Source of the DNA: Janthinobacterium tructae
GTDB taxonomy: Bacteria; Pseudomonadota; Gammaproteobacteria; Burkholderiales; Burkholderiaceae_D
DNA length: 64,000 bases
NCBI RefSeq assembly: GCF_006517255.1
Contig: NZ_CP041185.1
Location: 4,898,001 to 4,962,000, forward strand
Direction: 5' to 3'
This document shows positions 52,028 through 63,523 of this stretch, piece by piece (the first letter of the stretch is position 1; each line of letters opens with the position of its first letter). A program made the position numbers and the translations under genes. The notes beneath the pieces are model-generated. The model had not been told where the DNA came from. It searched no databases and saw nothing but the letters and a program-made list of their open reading frames with translations.

Positions 52028-52492
52028 ATGGCACCAGACAGACGCGGTACCTTGAACCTGGCGGCGGCGATGCTCGCCGCCGGGTTATTGCTGGGAAGTG
52101 CGGCGCAGGCGCAGGGCGATAGCGCTTTGCCGCCCGTGCAAAAGAGCGGGGCGGTGGAGTACTTGAGCGGCGGCATCGGCCTCGATGAGTCGACTGCCAT
52201 CAAGAGCGCCAGCCGGCATTGGCCTTTGAGCCTGGTGTTTTCCGTGCAGGCGGCGGGCAAGGCGGAATTTGCCTCCGACGTGAAGCTCGAGATACGCGAT
52301 GCCAAGGGCGCGCCGGTGCTGGAAACGACGGCCAGCGGGCCGTTCCTGCTGGCGAAATTGCCACCGGGCAGCTACAGCCTGCACGCCACCTTGGCCGGCA
52401 AGTTGCTGGAACGCAAGGTGCAGGTCAAGGCGGGTAGTTCCGCGCGCGTGGAGCTGGTCTGGCCGGCGGGAACGAACCAGGGCCGGCCTTGA
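52028..52492 (+). CDS. hypothetical secreted protein
   Basis: 154 residues. A signal peptide is cleaved near AQA|QGD (29). The mature part has two beta-rich stretches; the second (LLAKLPPGSYSLHATLAGK.L.RKVQVKAG) resembles small carboxypeptidase-regulatory-type folds. The function is unknown. GAGGAGAGTGAG precedes the ATG. The next gene overlaps its stop by one base. Confidence 0.6.
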   Translation: MAPDRRGTLNLAAAMLAAGLLLGSAAQAQGDSALPPVQKSGAVEYLSGGIGLDESTAIKSASRHWPLSLVFSVQAAGKAEFASDVKLEIRDAKGAPVLETTASGPFLLAKLPPGSYSLHATLAGKLLERKVQVKAGSSARVELVWPAGTNQGRP

Positions 52493-52821
52493 TGCCCGGC
52501 GACGGCAAGGCACCCGAGCGGGGCTTGTCGGCGCGGGGCTTGTCGACGCATATCCTGCCCACGTCGGCGACGATGGTCGGCGTATGCATGACGGTGCTGT
52601 CGATCGGGCACCTGGCGCCGCGCGGCGAGGTGCGCGTGGCCATCGACAAGCTGCTCGCTGTCGATGCCATCGTTTTTCTCATCAGCGCCGTGCTCTCTTT
52701 CATGTCGCTGCGCCCCGGCCAGTCGCGCTTGCGCTACGAATGGTGGGGCGAGCTGCTGTTCATTTGCGGCCTGGCCCTGCTGGCGCTGGGCGCCGTGGTG
52801 CTGGCCTTCGTCATCAACTGA
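52492..52821 (+). CDS. hypothetical small membrane protein
   Basis: 109 residues with a basic, Gly-rich N-terminus and three membrane helices (about 27-43, 54-72, 87-108). The start ATG lies in the stop of the previous gene (TGATG), so the two are translated together. I do not recognise the family. Confidence 0.6.
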   Translation: MPGDGKAPERGLSARGLSTHILPTSATMVGVCMTVLSIGHLAPRGEVRVAIDKLLAVDAIVFLISAVLSFMSLRPGQSRLRYEWWGELLFICGLALLALGAVVLAFVIN

Positions 52822-52842
52822 CCTCGGTCAGTTGACATCGAA

Positions 52843-53880
52843 TCAGCTGACTGCGAGTACGCGCCCTTCGGCGGCGCTTTGCAGCGCCAGTTCGATCAGG
52901 CGTATCGTTGCCGCCGCATCTTCGGCCGCCACGGGCGCTGGTGCGCCGTGGCTGATGGCGTCGGCCATGCCCTGGTAAAAGTCCTGGTAGCGGCCGGCCT
53001 GCATGTCGAGGTGTTCACAATGGCCGTCCGGCTGCGTGCCCAGGTGCAGCGCGCCGCGCACAGGGTCCACGCCCCAGCCGGGCTGGCCCGGCCTGCCGCC
53101 CGCCCTCAGGGCGTCTTCTTGCGGATCGAGGCCAAACTTCACGAAACTCCCCTTGTCGCCATGCACGGCGAAGCGCGCCGTTGGCGCTTTTACCAGGCAG
53201 CCGGCCTGCAGCACCACGCGCAGCCGGTCGTAGTACAGAACAAGGTGGAAATAATCTACAGCCTGCGCACCATCGCGCTGCAGGACGATATCGGCATACA
53301 GCTTTTCCGGCTGGCCGAACAGCTGCATGGCCTGGTCCAGCATGTGCGGACCCAGGTCGTACAGCAGGCCGCCACCGGGTGCGCCGGACTCGCGCCAGCG
53401 CTGGCGGATCTCCGGGCGGAAACGGTCAAAATGCGATTCGACGCTGGCGATGCGCCCCAGCGTACCCTGTGCCAGCAGCGCTTTCAGCGTCAGGAAGTCA
53501 CCATCCCAGCGCCGGTTGTGATACACGCTGAGCACCAGCTTGCGTTCTTGCGCCAGCGCGATCAGGCTCCGCGCTTCAACGCTGGAAATGGTGAATGGCT
53601 TGTCGACCACCACGTGCTTGCCCGCCTGCAGGGCCGCTTGCGCCAGGCTGAAATGCGCCTCGTTTGGCGCGGCGATGACGACCAGCTCGATGGACGGGTC
53701 GGCAAACAGCTGCGCCGCATCCGCATACACGGTGGCGTGCGGCCAGTCTTTGTGCACAAGCTCCGGCTTGCTGGAGGCGACGGCAGTCAGCTCCAGGGCA
53801 TCGATGGTGGACAGCACGGGAGCGTGGAAGGTGGAGCCGGCAAAGCCGTAGCCGACCAGGCCGGTCTTGATCTTGTTCAT
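52843..53880 (-). CDS. Gfo/Idh/MocA-family oxidoreductase
   Basis: 345 residues. The N-terminal NAD(P)-binding fold is KTGLVGYGFAGSTFHAP, and the Lys motif VVDKPF occupies the usual EKP position. The C-terminal domain follows (PGGGLLYDLGPHMLDQAM with the family His). Relatives are YdgJ-like dehydrogenases of unknown sugar or polyol substrate. It stands alone, with the gatB terminator upstream. Confidence 0.88.
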   Translation of the reverse strand: MNKIKTGLVGYGFAGSTFHAPVLSTIDALELTAVASSKPELVHKDWPHATVYADAAQLFADPSIELVVIAAPNEAHFSLAQAALQAGKHVVVDKPFTISSVEARSLIALAQERKLVLSVYHNRRWDGDFLTLKALLAQGTLGRIASVESHFDRFRPEIRQRWRESGAPGGGLLYDLGPHMLDQAMQLFGQPEKLYADIVLQRDGAQAVDYFHLVLYYDRLRVVLQAGCLVKAPTARFAVHGDKGSFVKFGLDPQEDALRAGGRPGQPGWGVDPVRGALHLGTQPDGHCEHLDMQAGRYQDFYQGMADAISHGAPAPVAAEDAAATIRLIELALQSAAEGRVLAVS

Positions 53881-53937
53881 GGCGGGTTCACAGGTGCGTG
53901 GAAGAATCCATGATCATACCTGCAAGCGGGCGACGCA

Positions 53938-53965
53938 TAAAAAAAGGACGCCGCAGCGTCCTTTT
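53938..53965 (-). terminator. terminator of the gatCAB operon
   Basis: AAAAAGGACGC(CGCA)GCGTCCTTTT; on the minus strand the stem is followed by a run of Ts (the As at 53939-53945). It ends the gatCAB transcript before the oxidoreductase gene. Confidence 0.85.
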
Positions 53966-53983
53966 GCATGCATCTCGCGAAGA

Positions 53984-55444
53984 TTACCCCGCCAGCTTGG
54001 CCTTCAGCAATTCCGTCAGCTGGGCCGGGTTGGCCTTGCCCTTGGAGGCTTTCATGGCCTGGCCGATCAGCGCGTTGATGGCCGCTTCCTTGCCGGCACG
54101 GTACTGCTCCACCGACTTCGCATTCGCCGCCAGCACTTCGTCGACGATTGCTTCCAGTGCGCCCGAGTCCGAGATCTGCTTCAGACCCTTGGCATCGATG
54201 ATGGTGTCGACCAGGTGCTCGTCGTTCGATTTCGCTTCCCACATGCCGGCGAAGACTTCCTTGGCCGCCTTGTTCGAGATCGTGCCGTCGGCGATGCGCT
54301 TGAGCATGGCGGCCAGTTGTGCGGCGGAGACGGGCGCCTCATCCAGGTCCACGCCTTCGCGGTTCAGGGTCGACGCTACGTCGCCCATCAGCCAGTTGGC
54401 GGCGGCCTTGGCGTTTTCCTTGCCGGCCTTGTCGACCACGGCGACGAAATAGGTGGCCATGGCTTTCGATTGCGTCAGCACCAGTGCATCGTATTCCGGC
54501 AGCGCGTATTCGCTGATGAAGCGCGCGCGCATGGCGGCCGGCAGTTCCGGCATCGAGGCTTTGACCGTGGCGATCCACTCTGGCGAGATGACCAGCGGCG
54601 GCAGGTCAGGGTCCGGGAAGTAGCGGTAATCCTGGGCGTCTTCCTTGCTGCGCATTTCGCGCGTTTCCTTGCGGTCCGGATCGTACAAACGCGTCGCTTG
54701 CACGACCTTGCCGCCGTCTTCGATCAGTTCGATCTGGCGGCGCACTTCGACGTGCACGGCTTCCTCTATGAAGCGGAAGGAGTTCAAGTTCTTGATTTCG
54801 CAGCGGGTGCCGAATTCCTTCTGGCCGACGGGGCGCACGGAGACGTTGACGTCGCAGCGGAACGAGCCTTCCTGCATGTTGCCGTCGCAAACGCCCAGCC
54901 ACATGACCAGCGAGTGCAGCGCCTTGGCGTAGGCCACGGCTTCGGCGGCGCTGCGGATTTCCGGTTCCGAGACGATTTCCAGCAGCGGCGTGCCGGCGCG
55001 GTTCAAGTCGATGCCGCTCATGCCCGCATAGTCTTCATGCAGCGATTTACCGGCGTCTTCTTCCAGGTGGGCGCGCGTCAGGTTGACCGTCTTGGTGACG
55101 AATTCGCCATCCTTCTCGTAGCCGAAGGTCAGGGCGCCACCGATGACGACGGGGTCTTCGAACTGGCTGATCTGGTAGCCCTTGGGCGAGTCCGGATAAA
55201 AATAGTTCTTGCGCGCGAAGACCGAGTGCGGCGCCACGGTGGCGCCCACGGCCAGGCCGAAGCGGATCGCGCGGTCGACGGCTTGCTTGTTCATCACCGG
55301 CAGCACGCCTGGCAGCGCCAGGTCGACGGGGCTCGCCTGCGTGTTGGCGTCGGCGCCGTACTTGATCGGCGAACCGCTGAAAATTTTGGATTCGGTCGTG
55401 AGCTGCACGTGGTTCTCAAGACCGATGACGACTTCCCATTGCAT
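53984..55444 (-). CDS. gatB: Asp-tRNA(Asn)/Glu-tRNA(Gln) amidotransferase subunit B
   Basis: 486 residues. [15 protein letters not shown] is the usual start; PG.LPV.N, the [16 protein letters not shown] and [10 protein letters not shown] segments and the C-terminal YqeY-like domain ([18 protein letters not shown]) are visible. It binds the mischarged tRNA and phosphorylates the acid group. It is the third gene of gatC-gatA-gatB, 51 bp after gatA. Confidence 0.96.
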   Translation of the reverse strand: MQWEVVIGLENHVQLTTESKIFSGSPIKYGADANTQASPVDLALPGVLPVMNKQAVDRAIRFGLAVGATVAPHSVFARKNYFYPDSPKGYQISQFEDPVVIGGALTFGYEKDGEFVTKTVNLTRAHLEEDAGKSLHEDYAGMSGIDLNRAGTPLLEIVSEPEIRSAAEAVAYAKALHSLVMWLGVCDGNMQEGSFRCDVNVSVRPVGQKEFGTRCEIKNLNSFRFIEEAVHVEVRRQIELIEDGGKVVQATRLYDPDRKETREMRSKEDAQDYRYFPDPDLPPLVISPEWIATVKASMPELPAAMRARFISEYALPEYDALVLTQSKAMATYFVAVVDKAGKENAKAAANWLMGDVASTLNREGVDLDEAPVSAAQLAAMLKRIADGTISNKAAKEVFAGMWEAKSNDEHLVDTIIDAKGLKQISDSGALEAIVDEVLAANAKSVEQYRAGKEAAINALIGQAMKASKGKANPAQLTELLKAKLAG

Positions 55445-55495
55445 AGTGTTCTCGCTTTTTTCTGGTGGCGCCGGCAAAGCGGCGCAAATATATAG

Positions 55496-56980
55496 TTAGA
55501 TGCCGGCAGGAGCGCGCGTATGCCAGTCCGTCACTTGCTGGAACTGGTGGGCCACGTTCAGCAGCTTGGCTTCGCCAAAATAGTTGCCGATGATTTGCAG
55601 GCCGACAGGGCGCTTGCTGTTTTTCTCGCCAGTGCCAAAGCCGCATGGAATCGACATGCCGGGCAAGCCAGCCAGGCTGGTCGACAGGGTGTAGATGTCG
55701 GCCAGGTAGTTTGCCACCGGGTCGTCCGTCTTGTCGCCCAGGTCCCAGGCAACGGTCGGCGCGACCGGTCCCATGATGACGTCGCAGACGGCGTTCGGTC
55801 CATTTAATACGGCATCGAAATCCTGTGCGATCAGGCGGCGGATCTTTTGCGCCTTCAGGTAGTAGGCGTCGTAGTAGCCGTGGCACAGCACATAGGTGCC
55901 GACCATGATGCGGCGCTGCACTTCCGGGCCGAAGCCCTGGGCGCGCGACTTTTTGTACATGTCCTGCAAGTCCTTGTACTCGGCGGCGCGGTGGCCATAG
56001 CGCACGCCGTCGTAGCGCGACAGGTTCGACGACGCTTCGGCCGGGGCGATCATGTAGTAGGCGGGAATCGACAGGGCCGTGTTCGGCAGCGAGATGTCGA
56101 CCAGGGTGGCGCCCAGTTTTTCATACTGCGCCAGCGCGCCGCGCACGGCCGCTTCCACGTCCTTGGCCAGGCCCTCGCCGAAGTACTCGCGCGGCACGCC
56201 GATGCGCAAGCCCGTCAACGGCTGGCCCAGTTCACGTGAAAAATCTTCCGTCACACCGCCCTGTTCCGGCGACAGGCTGGTCGAGTCGCGCTCGTCGAAG
56301 CCGGCCATGGCGCTCAAGAGCAGGGCGCAGTCTTCGGCCGAGCGGGCCATCGGGCCACCCTGGTCCAGCGACGAGGCAAAGGCGATCATGCCGAAGCGCG
56401 ACACGCGGCCATACGTCGGCTTGATGCCGGTGATGCCACAAAAAGCAGCCGGCTGGCGGATCGAGCCGCCCGTATCGGTGCCCGTGGCCGCTGGCGTCAG
56501 GCCGGCGGCCACGGCGGCAGCCGAGCCGCCGGACGAGCCGCCTGGCACGGCCGTCTTGTCCCACGGATTGCGCACGGCGCCGAAGGCCGAGTTCTCGTTG
56601 CCGGAACCCATGGCGAATTCATCGCAATTGACCTTGCCCAGGGTGACCATGCCGGCCGCCTGGAATTTTTCCACCACGGTGGCGTCAAACGGGCTGGCGT
56701 AGTTGGCCAGCATTTTCGAGCCGGCCGTGGTGCGCCAGCCTTTTGTCACGAACAGGTCCTTGTGCGCGATCGGCACGCCCGTCAACGGCGTGGCCGTGCC
56801 AGCGGCGATGCGCGCGTCGGCCTCGGCAGCTTGCGCCAGGGTCAGGGCACGGTCGACGTGCAGGAAGGCATTCGAAGTGTCCGCTGCGATGCGGTCGAGG
56901 AAATGCGTCGCCAGCGCAACGGCGGAAATTTCCTTGTTCTGCAAGAGCGTGGACAGCTGTTTGATGGATTTTGTATGCAT
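55496..56980 (-). CDS. gatA: Asp-tRNA(Asn)/Glu-tRNA(Gln) amidotransferase subunit A
   Basis: 494 residues of the amidase-signature family. The Ser-cisSer-Lys triad is visible: Lys74 (IAHKD), Ser149/150 ([12 protein letters not shown]) and the nucleophile Ser173 (TDTGGSIR). It releases ammonia from glutamine for the transamidation. The frame extends to 57025, but MHTKSIKQL at 56980 is the family start. It starts 53 bp after gatC. Confidence 0.96.
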   Translation of the reverse strand: MHTKSIKQLSTLLQNKEISAVALATHFLDRIAADTSNAFLHVDRALTLAQAAEADARIAAGTATPLTGVPIAHKDLFVTKGWRTTAGSKMLANYASPFDATVVEKFQAAGMVTLGKVNCDEFAMGSGNENSAFGAVRNPWDKTAVPGGSSGGSAAAVAAGLTPAATGTDTGGSIRQPAAFCGITGIKPTYGRVSRFGMIAFASSLDQGGPMARSAEDCALLLSAMAGFDERDSTSLSPEQGGVTEDFSRELGQPLTGLRIGVPREYFGEGLAKDVEAAVRGALAQYEKLGATLVDISLPNTALSIPAYYMIAPAEASSNLSRYDGVRYGHRAAEYKDLQDMYKKSRAQGFGPEVQRRIMVGTYVLCHGYYDAYYLKAQKIRRLIAQDFDAVLNGPNAVCDVIMGPVAPTVAWDLGDKTDDPVANYLADIYTLSTSLAGLPGMSIPCGFGTGEKNSKRPVGLQIIGNYFGEAKLLNVAHQFQQVTDWHTRAPAGI

Positions 56981-57033
56981 GGCGTTTCTATTTTGATATT
57001 CGGCAAGAAGGCGGGAGCGGCGCAATGGCGTGT

Positions 57034-57336
57034 TTATTCGATAACCTTGGGCACGAGATACAGGCCATCCTGGACTTTCGGTGCCACGGCCTGATAGGCA
57101 TCGCGGTGATTTGCTTCGGTAGCGATGTCTTCGCGCAGGCGCAAGGCGATATTGTCCATGTGGGCAGCCAGCGGGTGGCTCAGGGGGGCCACGCCATCGG
57201 TATTGACGGCTTGCATTTGTTCCGCCAAGGCAAAAATCTTGTTCAATTGGGCCAAGGACGTGACGGCCTGATCGTCGGCCATTTCGAGTTGTGCCAGGTG
57301 GGCGATGCGTTTTACGTCGGAGAGTGTCAGGGACAT
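57034..57336 (-). CDS. gatC: Asp-tRNA(Asn)/Glu-tRNA(Gln) amidotransferase subunit C
   Basis: 100 residues, starting [19 protein letters not shown], with the end [38 protein letters not shown] region in pieces. It stabilises the GatA-GatB complex. It is the first gene of the operon, divergent from mreB. The longer frame to 57483 lacks similarity upstream. Confidence 0.95.
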   Translation of the reverse strand: MSLTLSDVKRIAHLAQLEMADDQAVTSLAQLNKIFALAEQMQAVNTDGVAPLSHPLAAHMDNIALRLREDIATEANHRDAYQAVAPKVQDGLYLVPKVIE

Positions 57337-58731
<1,395 letters not shown>

Positions 58732-58741
58732 TCTGACAGAA

Positions 58742-58769
58742 GGGCCGGAAACCACTCCGGCCTTTTTTT
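58742..58769 (+). terminator. terminator between mreB and mreC
   Basis: GGCCGGA(AACCAC)TCCGGCC followed by seven Ts. It probably reduces read-through so that MreB is made in excess of MreCD. Confidence 0.88.
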
Positions 58770-58839
58770 GGTTTTGGCGCCGGCATTCGACCGGGGCCTG
58801 CACGTTGGCGCACTGCGCCTGGCCTGATTATTGGAAGTC

Positions 58840-59907
58840 ATGGAATACAGTCCTCCGCCACTTTTCAAACAAGGCGCTTCCGCCCGCGTCAAGATGATGG
58901 TGTTCGCCGGCATTTCTATCGCCCTGTTGCTGGTCGATTCGCGCATGCACGCCTTGACGGCCGTGCGCCAGGCAGTCGGTACCGTGCTGTATCCGGTGCA
59001 GATGGCGGCCCTGGTGCCGCGCGATGTGGCGCTTGGCGTCGGCAACTACTTTTCTTCGCTGTCCGCCCTGGAAAAACAGGTGCGCGACCTGAAGCACGAA
59101 CAAATCGCCTCGGCGCAGATCATGCAGCAGGCGCAGCTCAATATCGTTGAGAACAACCATTTGCGCAAGCTGATGGAAGCGCGCGAGCGCGTCCCCGTAA
59201 AGACCATGATGGCTGAAGTCCTGTATGACACGCGCGATTCGGCCACGCGCAAGATCGTGCTGGACCGGGGCATCCAGAATGGCGTCGAACTGGGCCGTCC
59301 CGTGATCGATAACCTGGGCGTGGTGGGGCAAGTCACGCGCGTGTTCCCGTTCACCTCGGAAGTGACCTTGCTGACCGATGAAGAACAGGCCATTCCCGTG
59401 CAGCTGCTGCGCAATGGCGTGCGCAGCGTGGCCATCGGCCGCGGCAAGTCCGGCACCATGGAGCTGCGCTTTACGGCCCCCACCGCCGACATCCAGATCG
59501 GCGACATCGTCATTACCTCGGGCCTCGACGGCCTGTATCCGGCCGGCCTGGCCGTGGCGCGCGTGACCCTGGTCGAGCGCAATGCGCATGGCCCGTTCGG
59601 CCGCGTCGTGTGCCAGCCGCTGGCCGGCATCGAACGCAACACCCAATTGCTCATCTTGATGACGTCGCCGGAGATCCCCGCGCGTCCGCCAGTCGAAGAC
59701 GTCAAGACGGGCCGCAAGATCGCCGGCAAGATGGCGCCCATCAAGGACCCGGCCAAGGAGCCGGCCGCCGCCGGGGCAGCGACAGCGCCGGCCACCGCGC
59801 CGGCCACACCGGCCGCGAAGCCGCCCGCAAGCCCGGTTCCGAAACCGGCGACGCCGGCCGCTGCCGCAATACCTGCTGCCGTGCCACCGAAGGAAGCGAC
59901 ACGATGA
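58840..59907 (+). CDS. mreC: MreC, rod-shape determining protein
   Basis: 355 residues. An N-terminal membrane helix (about 20-40) is followed by a coiled coil (about 70-115), the MreC beta-barrel pair, and an unusual long Ala/Pro-rich C-terminal tail (about 300-355). The ATG at 58840 is used; a TTG nine bases earlier is possible. It overlaps mreD by 4 bp (ATGA). Confidence 0.94.
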   Translation: MEYSPPPLFKQGASARVKMMVFAGISIALLLVDSRMHALTAVRQAVGTVLYPVQMAALVPRDVALGVGNYFSSLSALEKQVRDLKHEQIASAQIMQQAQLNIVENNHLRKLMEARERVPVKTMMAEVLYDTRDSATRKIVLDRGIQNGVELGRPVIDNLGVVGQVTRVFPFTSEVTLLTDEEQAIPVQLLRNGVRSVAIGRGKSGTMELRFTAPTADIQIGDIVITSGLDGLYPAGLAVARVTLVERNAHGPFGRVVCQPLAGIERNTQLLILMTSPEIPARPPVEDVKTGRKIAGKMAPIKDPAKEPAAAGAATAPATAPATPAAKPPASPVPKPATPAAAAIPAAVPPKEATR

Positions 59908-60416
59908 ACCGCCCGCATTACATCCTGCTGCCGGTCAGCCCCCTGTTCATCGGCTTTTCCCTGCTGTGCGCTTTTCTGCTGAACCTGCTGCCATGGGGGC
60001 AGTTCGTCGGCGTGCCCGATTTCGTCGCCCTGGTGCTGGTCTTCTGGGGCATACACCAGCCGCGCAAGGTCGGCATCGGCGTGGCGTTCTTCATGGGTTT
60101 GATGATGGACGTGCACGACTCGACCCTGCTGGGCGAGAATGCGCTGGCCTACACCTTGCTGTCCTACTTCGCCATCATGATGCACCGCCGCGTGCTGTGG
60201 TTTCCCATCCTGACGCAGGCGCTGCATGTGCTGCCGCTGCTGCTGCTGACGCAGGCGCTGCAATTGCTGACGCGCCTGATCGTCTCGGGCCGTTTCCCCG
60301 GCTGGCTCAATTTCATCGAGAGCTTCGTCGCCGTGGCCCTGTGGCCCTTCGTCACGTGGATCTTGCTGGCGCCGCAGCGCCGCGCCGTGGACCGCGACCA
60401 TAACCGGCCGATTTGA
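59904..60416 (+). CDS. mreD: MreD, rod-shape membrane protein
   Basis: 170 residues with five or six membrane helices. PDFVALVLVFWGIHQPRKVGIG and DVHDSTLLGENALAYTLL are typical. It works with MreC in the elongation complex. It overlaps mreC and is followed by mrdA after 12 bp. Confidence 0.94.
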   Translation: MNRPHYILLPVSPLFIGFSLLCAFLLNLLPWGQFVGVPDFVALVLVFWGIHQPRKVGIGVAFFMGLMMDVHDSTLLGENALAYTLLSYFAIMMHRRVLWFPILTQALHVLPLLLLTQALQLLTRLIVSGRFPGWLNFIESFVAVALWPFVTWILLAPQRRAVDRDHNRPI

Positions 60417-60428
60417 CGGGCGCCCGCC

Positions 60429-62399
60429 ATGACTGAACTGAAAAATACCGAGCGCGAGCTGCATTTTTTCCGCATGCGCCTGACCATCCTGGGCGCGCTC
60501 GTCTTCGTCTGCTTTTCGCTGCTGCTGGCGCGCTTCATCTGGCTGCAGGTGATCAAGCACGAGGACTACGCGACCAAGGCCGAAGACAACCGCATCGCCG
60601 TGGTGCCCATCGTGCCCACGCGCGGCCTGATCCTCGACCGTAACGGCGTGGTTTTGGCGCGCAATTACTCGGCCTATACGCTGGAAATCACGCCATCGAA
60701 ATTGAGCGCCAGCCTCGATTCGGTGATCGACGAGCTGTCGACCCTGGTGCAGATCGACATCAAGGACCGCCGCCGCTTCAAGAAGCTGCTGGAAGAATCG
60801 AAGAACTTCGTCAGCGTGCCGCTGCGCACGCGCCTGACGGACGAAGAAGTGGCGCGTTTCACGGCGCAACGCTTCCGCTTCCCCGGCGTGGAGGTGCAGG
60901 CGCGCTTGTTCCGCCAGTATCCGATGGGTGAAATCGCCTCGCATGTGGTGGGCTTCATCGGCCGCATCAACCGCAATGAAGCCAAGGCGCTGGAAGAGGG
61001 CGACGATGCGGCCAACTACAACGGCACCGACCATATCGGCAAGGAAGGCCTGGAAAAAAGCTACGAGAAGCAGCTGCATGGCACCACCGGCTACGAAGAA
61101 GTGGAAGTGTCTGCCGGCGGGCGCGCCATGCGCACCCTGTCGCGCACGGCGGCCATCCCTGGCAACAACCTGATCCTGTCGATCGACATCGAACTGCAAA
61201 AAGTGGTCGAGGAAGCGTTCGGCGAATGGCGTGGCGCGGCCGTGGCGATCGACCCGGCCACGGGCGACATCCTGGCCTACGTCTCCAAGCCCGGCTACGA
61301 CCCGAACCTGTTCGTCGACGGCATCGACCAGCAAAGCTGGAATGAACTCAATACCTCGCTGGACCGGCCGATGGTCAACCGCCCCCTGTCCGGCACCTAT
61401 GCGCCTGGCTCGACCTTCAAGCCCTTCATGGCGCTGGCCGCACTCGAACTGGGCAAGCGCACGCCGAGCCAGTCGATTTCCGATCCCGGTTTCTTCATCC
61501 TCGGCGGTCACACCTTCCGCGACGACAAGGTGGGCGGCCATGGCACAGTGGACATGCACAAGTCCATCGTCGTGTCCTGCAACACCTATTACTATCAGCT
61601 GGGCCGCGACATGGGCATCGATGCCATCCACGACTTCATGAAGCCGTTCGGGTTCGGCCAGCTGACGGGCATCGACCTGAATAATGAAAAGACGGGTGTG
61701 CTGCCGTCGACGGAATGGAAGCGCAACCGCTTCAAGACGCCACAGCAGAAAAAATGGGTGGGTGGCGACACGATTTCGGTGAGTAACGGCTCCGGCTACA
61801 ACTCGTATACGCCGCTGCAGATCGCCCACGCGACGGCCAACCTGGCCAATAACGGCGTGGTGATGAAGCCGCATCTGGTGAAGATCATCGAAGATGCGGC
61901 CACGCGTGCGCGCACCCTGACGGTACCGAAGGAAAGCTACCGCATTGCGCTCAAGCAGGAAAACATCGACGTCATCAAGCGCGCCATGGTGGGCGTGACC
62001 AGCGAGCAGGGCGGCACGGCCGCGCGCATCTTCACCGGCGTGCAGTACACGGTGGGCGGCAAGACGGGGACGGCGCAGGTGGTGGGCATCAAGAAAAACG
62101 AGAAGTACAATGCCAAGCTGCTGGCCGAACGCTTGCGCGACAATGCCTTGTTTACGGCCTTCGCGCCGGCCGACAAGCCGCGCATCGCCATCGCCATCGT
62201 GGTGGAAAACGCGGGCTTCGGTGCCGGCGTGGCTGCGCCGATCGCGCGCAAGGCGCTCGACTACTACCTGCTGGGCAAGCGCCCTAGCGACAAGGAAAAG
62301 GACACCACCAAGGTGCCCAAGGAAGATGTCGATGAAGTGCGCACCCTGGAAGAAATCACTGACGAGCAGGCCGCCCCGGCGGCCCCTGCCAGGCAATAA
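60429..62399 (+). CDS. mrdA: penicillin-binding protein 2, elongation transpeptidase
   Basis: 656 residues. An N-terminal membrane helix (about 20-40) and the dimerisation domain are followed by the transpeptidase domain. The active Ser328 is in GSTFKPF, SCN is in VVSCNTYYYQ, and KTGTAQ is in VGGKTGTAQV. It cross-links side-wall peptidoglycan with RodA. It is followed by rodA after 8 bp. Confidence 0.96.
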   Translation: MTELKNTERELHFFRMRLTILGALVFVCFSLLLARFIWLQVIKHEDYATKAEDNRIAVVPIVPTRGLILDRNGVVLARNYSAYTLEITPSKLSASLDSVIDELSTLVQIDIKDRRRFKKLLEESKNFVSVPLRTRLTDEEVARFTAQRFRFPGVEVQARLFRQYPMGEIASHVVGFIGRINRNEAKALEEGDDAANYNGTDHIGKEGLEKSYEKQLHGTTGYEEVEVSAGGRAMRTLSRTAAIPGNNLILSIDIELQKVVEEAFGEWRGAAVAIDPATGDILAYVSKPGYDPNLFVDGIDQQSWNELNTSLDRPMVNRPLSGTYAPGSTFKPFMALAALELGKRTPSQSISDPGFFILGGHTFRDDKVGGHGTVDMHKSIVVSCNTYYYQLGRDMGIDAIHDFMKPFGFGQLTGIDLNNEKTGVLPSTEWKRNRFKTPQQKKWVGGDTISVSNGSGYNSYTPLQIAHATANLANNGVVMKPHLVKIIEDAATRARTLTVPKESYRIALKQENIDVIKRAMVGVTSEQGGTAARIFTGVQYTVGGKTGTAQVVGIKKNEKYNAKLLAERLRDNALFTAFAPADKPRIAIAIVVENAGFGAGVAAPIARKALDYYLLGKRPSDKEKDTTKVPKEDVDEVRTLEEITDEQAAPAAPARQ

Positions 62400-62407
62400 G
62401 GAAGCAC

Positions 62408-63523
62408 ATGCCCATTAACGAAAGGCGCTCGCTGTGGCGGCGCGCCAAACCCTATCTGGCGGTATTCGATCCGCCGCTGATGATCATCATCCTGATGCTG
62501 CTCAGCACCAGTCTGCTGACCCTGTATTCGGCCAGCATCGGCATCCCCGGCAAGATCGAGGACCACCTGCGCAACATCCTGCTGTGCTTTTTCGTCATGT
62601 GGGTGGCGGCCAACATCACGCCGCAGATGATGATGCGCATCGCCGTGCCCGCGTACACGGTATCGGTGATCTTGCTGGTGGCCGTGGCGCTGTTCGGCAC
62701 CATCAAGCTCGGTGCGCGGCGCTGGCTGCATATCGGCGTGATCGATATCCAGCCGTCCGAATTCCTGAAGATCGCCACGCCGCTGATGCTGGCCTGGTTC
62801 TTCCAGCACAATGCGGGCGCCCTGCGCTGGAAATCGTTCCTGATGGCGGCCGTGCTGCTGCTGGTGCCCGTCTACCTGATCGCGCGCCAGCCCGATTTGG
62901 GCACGGCGCTGCTGGTGGTGGCGGCCGGCTTTACCGTCATCTTCCTGGCCGGCCTGTCGTGGAAAGTGCTGGCCGGCCTGCTGATCACCTTTGTGTCCTG
63001 CCTGCCGATCGCCTGGTCGCACCTGCATGATTACCAGCGCGACCGCGTGATGATGCTGATCGACCCGACCAAGGACCCGCTGGGCAAGGGCTTCCATATC
63101 ATCCAGTCCATCATCGCCATCGGTTCCGGCGGCATGACGGGCAAGGGCTGGACGCACGGCACCCAGGCCCACCTGGAATTCGTTCCGGAGCGCACCACCG
63201 ACTTCATCTTCGCTGTATATTCCGAGGAATTCGGACTGGTCGGTAACTTGATCCTGATGCTGATGTATTTGCTGCTGGTGGGACGGGGGATGATGATCGC
63301 CGCCAACGCCCCCAGTTTTTTCACTCGCCTGCTGGCAGGAGCGATAACAATGATTTTCTTTACGTATGCGTTTGTCAACATGGGCATGGTCAGCGGCATC
63401 GTGCCGGTGGTCGGCGTTCCCCTGCCTTTCCTCAGCTATGGCGGCACCGCGCTGCTGACCCTGGGCGTGGCTACCGGTATCCTGATGAGCATCCAGCGCC
63501 ATCGCAAGCTGGTGCAGACCTGA
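62408..63523 (+). CDS. rodA: RodA, SEDS-family peptidoglycan glycosyltransferase
   Basis: 371 residues with ten membrane helices. QPSEFLKIATPLMLAW, RQPDLGTALLV and PERTTDFIFAVYSEEFG are the SEDS signatures, the last including the catalytic Asp region. It polymerises glycan strands in the elongation complex with PBP2. Its stop overlaps the rlpA start (TGATG). Confidence 0.96.
   Translation: MPINERRSLWRRAKPYLAVFDPPLMIIILMLLSTSLLTLYSASIGIPGKIEDHLRNILLCFFVMWVAANITPQMMMRIAVPAYTVSVILLVAVALFGTIKLGARRWLHIGVIDIQPSEFLKIATPLMLAWFFQHNAGALRWKSFLMAAVLLLVPVYLIARQPDLGTALLVVAAGFTVIFLAGLSWKVLAGLLITFVSCLPIAWSHLHDYQRDRVMMLIDPTKDPLGKGFHIIQSIIAIGSGGMTGKGWTHGTQAHLEFVPERTTDFIFAVYSEEFGLVGNLILMLMYLLLVGRGMMIAANAPSFFTRLLAGAITMIFFTYAFVNMGMVSGIVPVVGVPLPFLSYGGTALLTLGVATGILMSIQRHRKLVQT

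Noticed and set aside
59046..62396. 1116-codon open frame on the minus strand
   Set aside because: It lies opposite mreC, mreD and mrdA, which are certain. The composition (Arg, His, Gln, Ala-rich, low complexity) is that of a GC-rich shadow frame.
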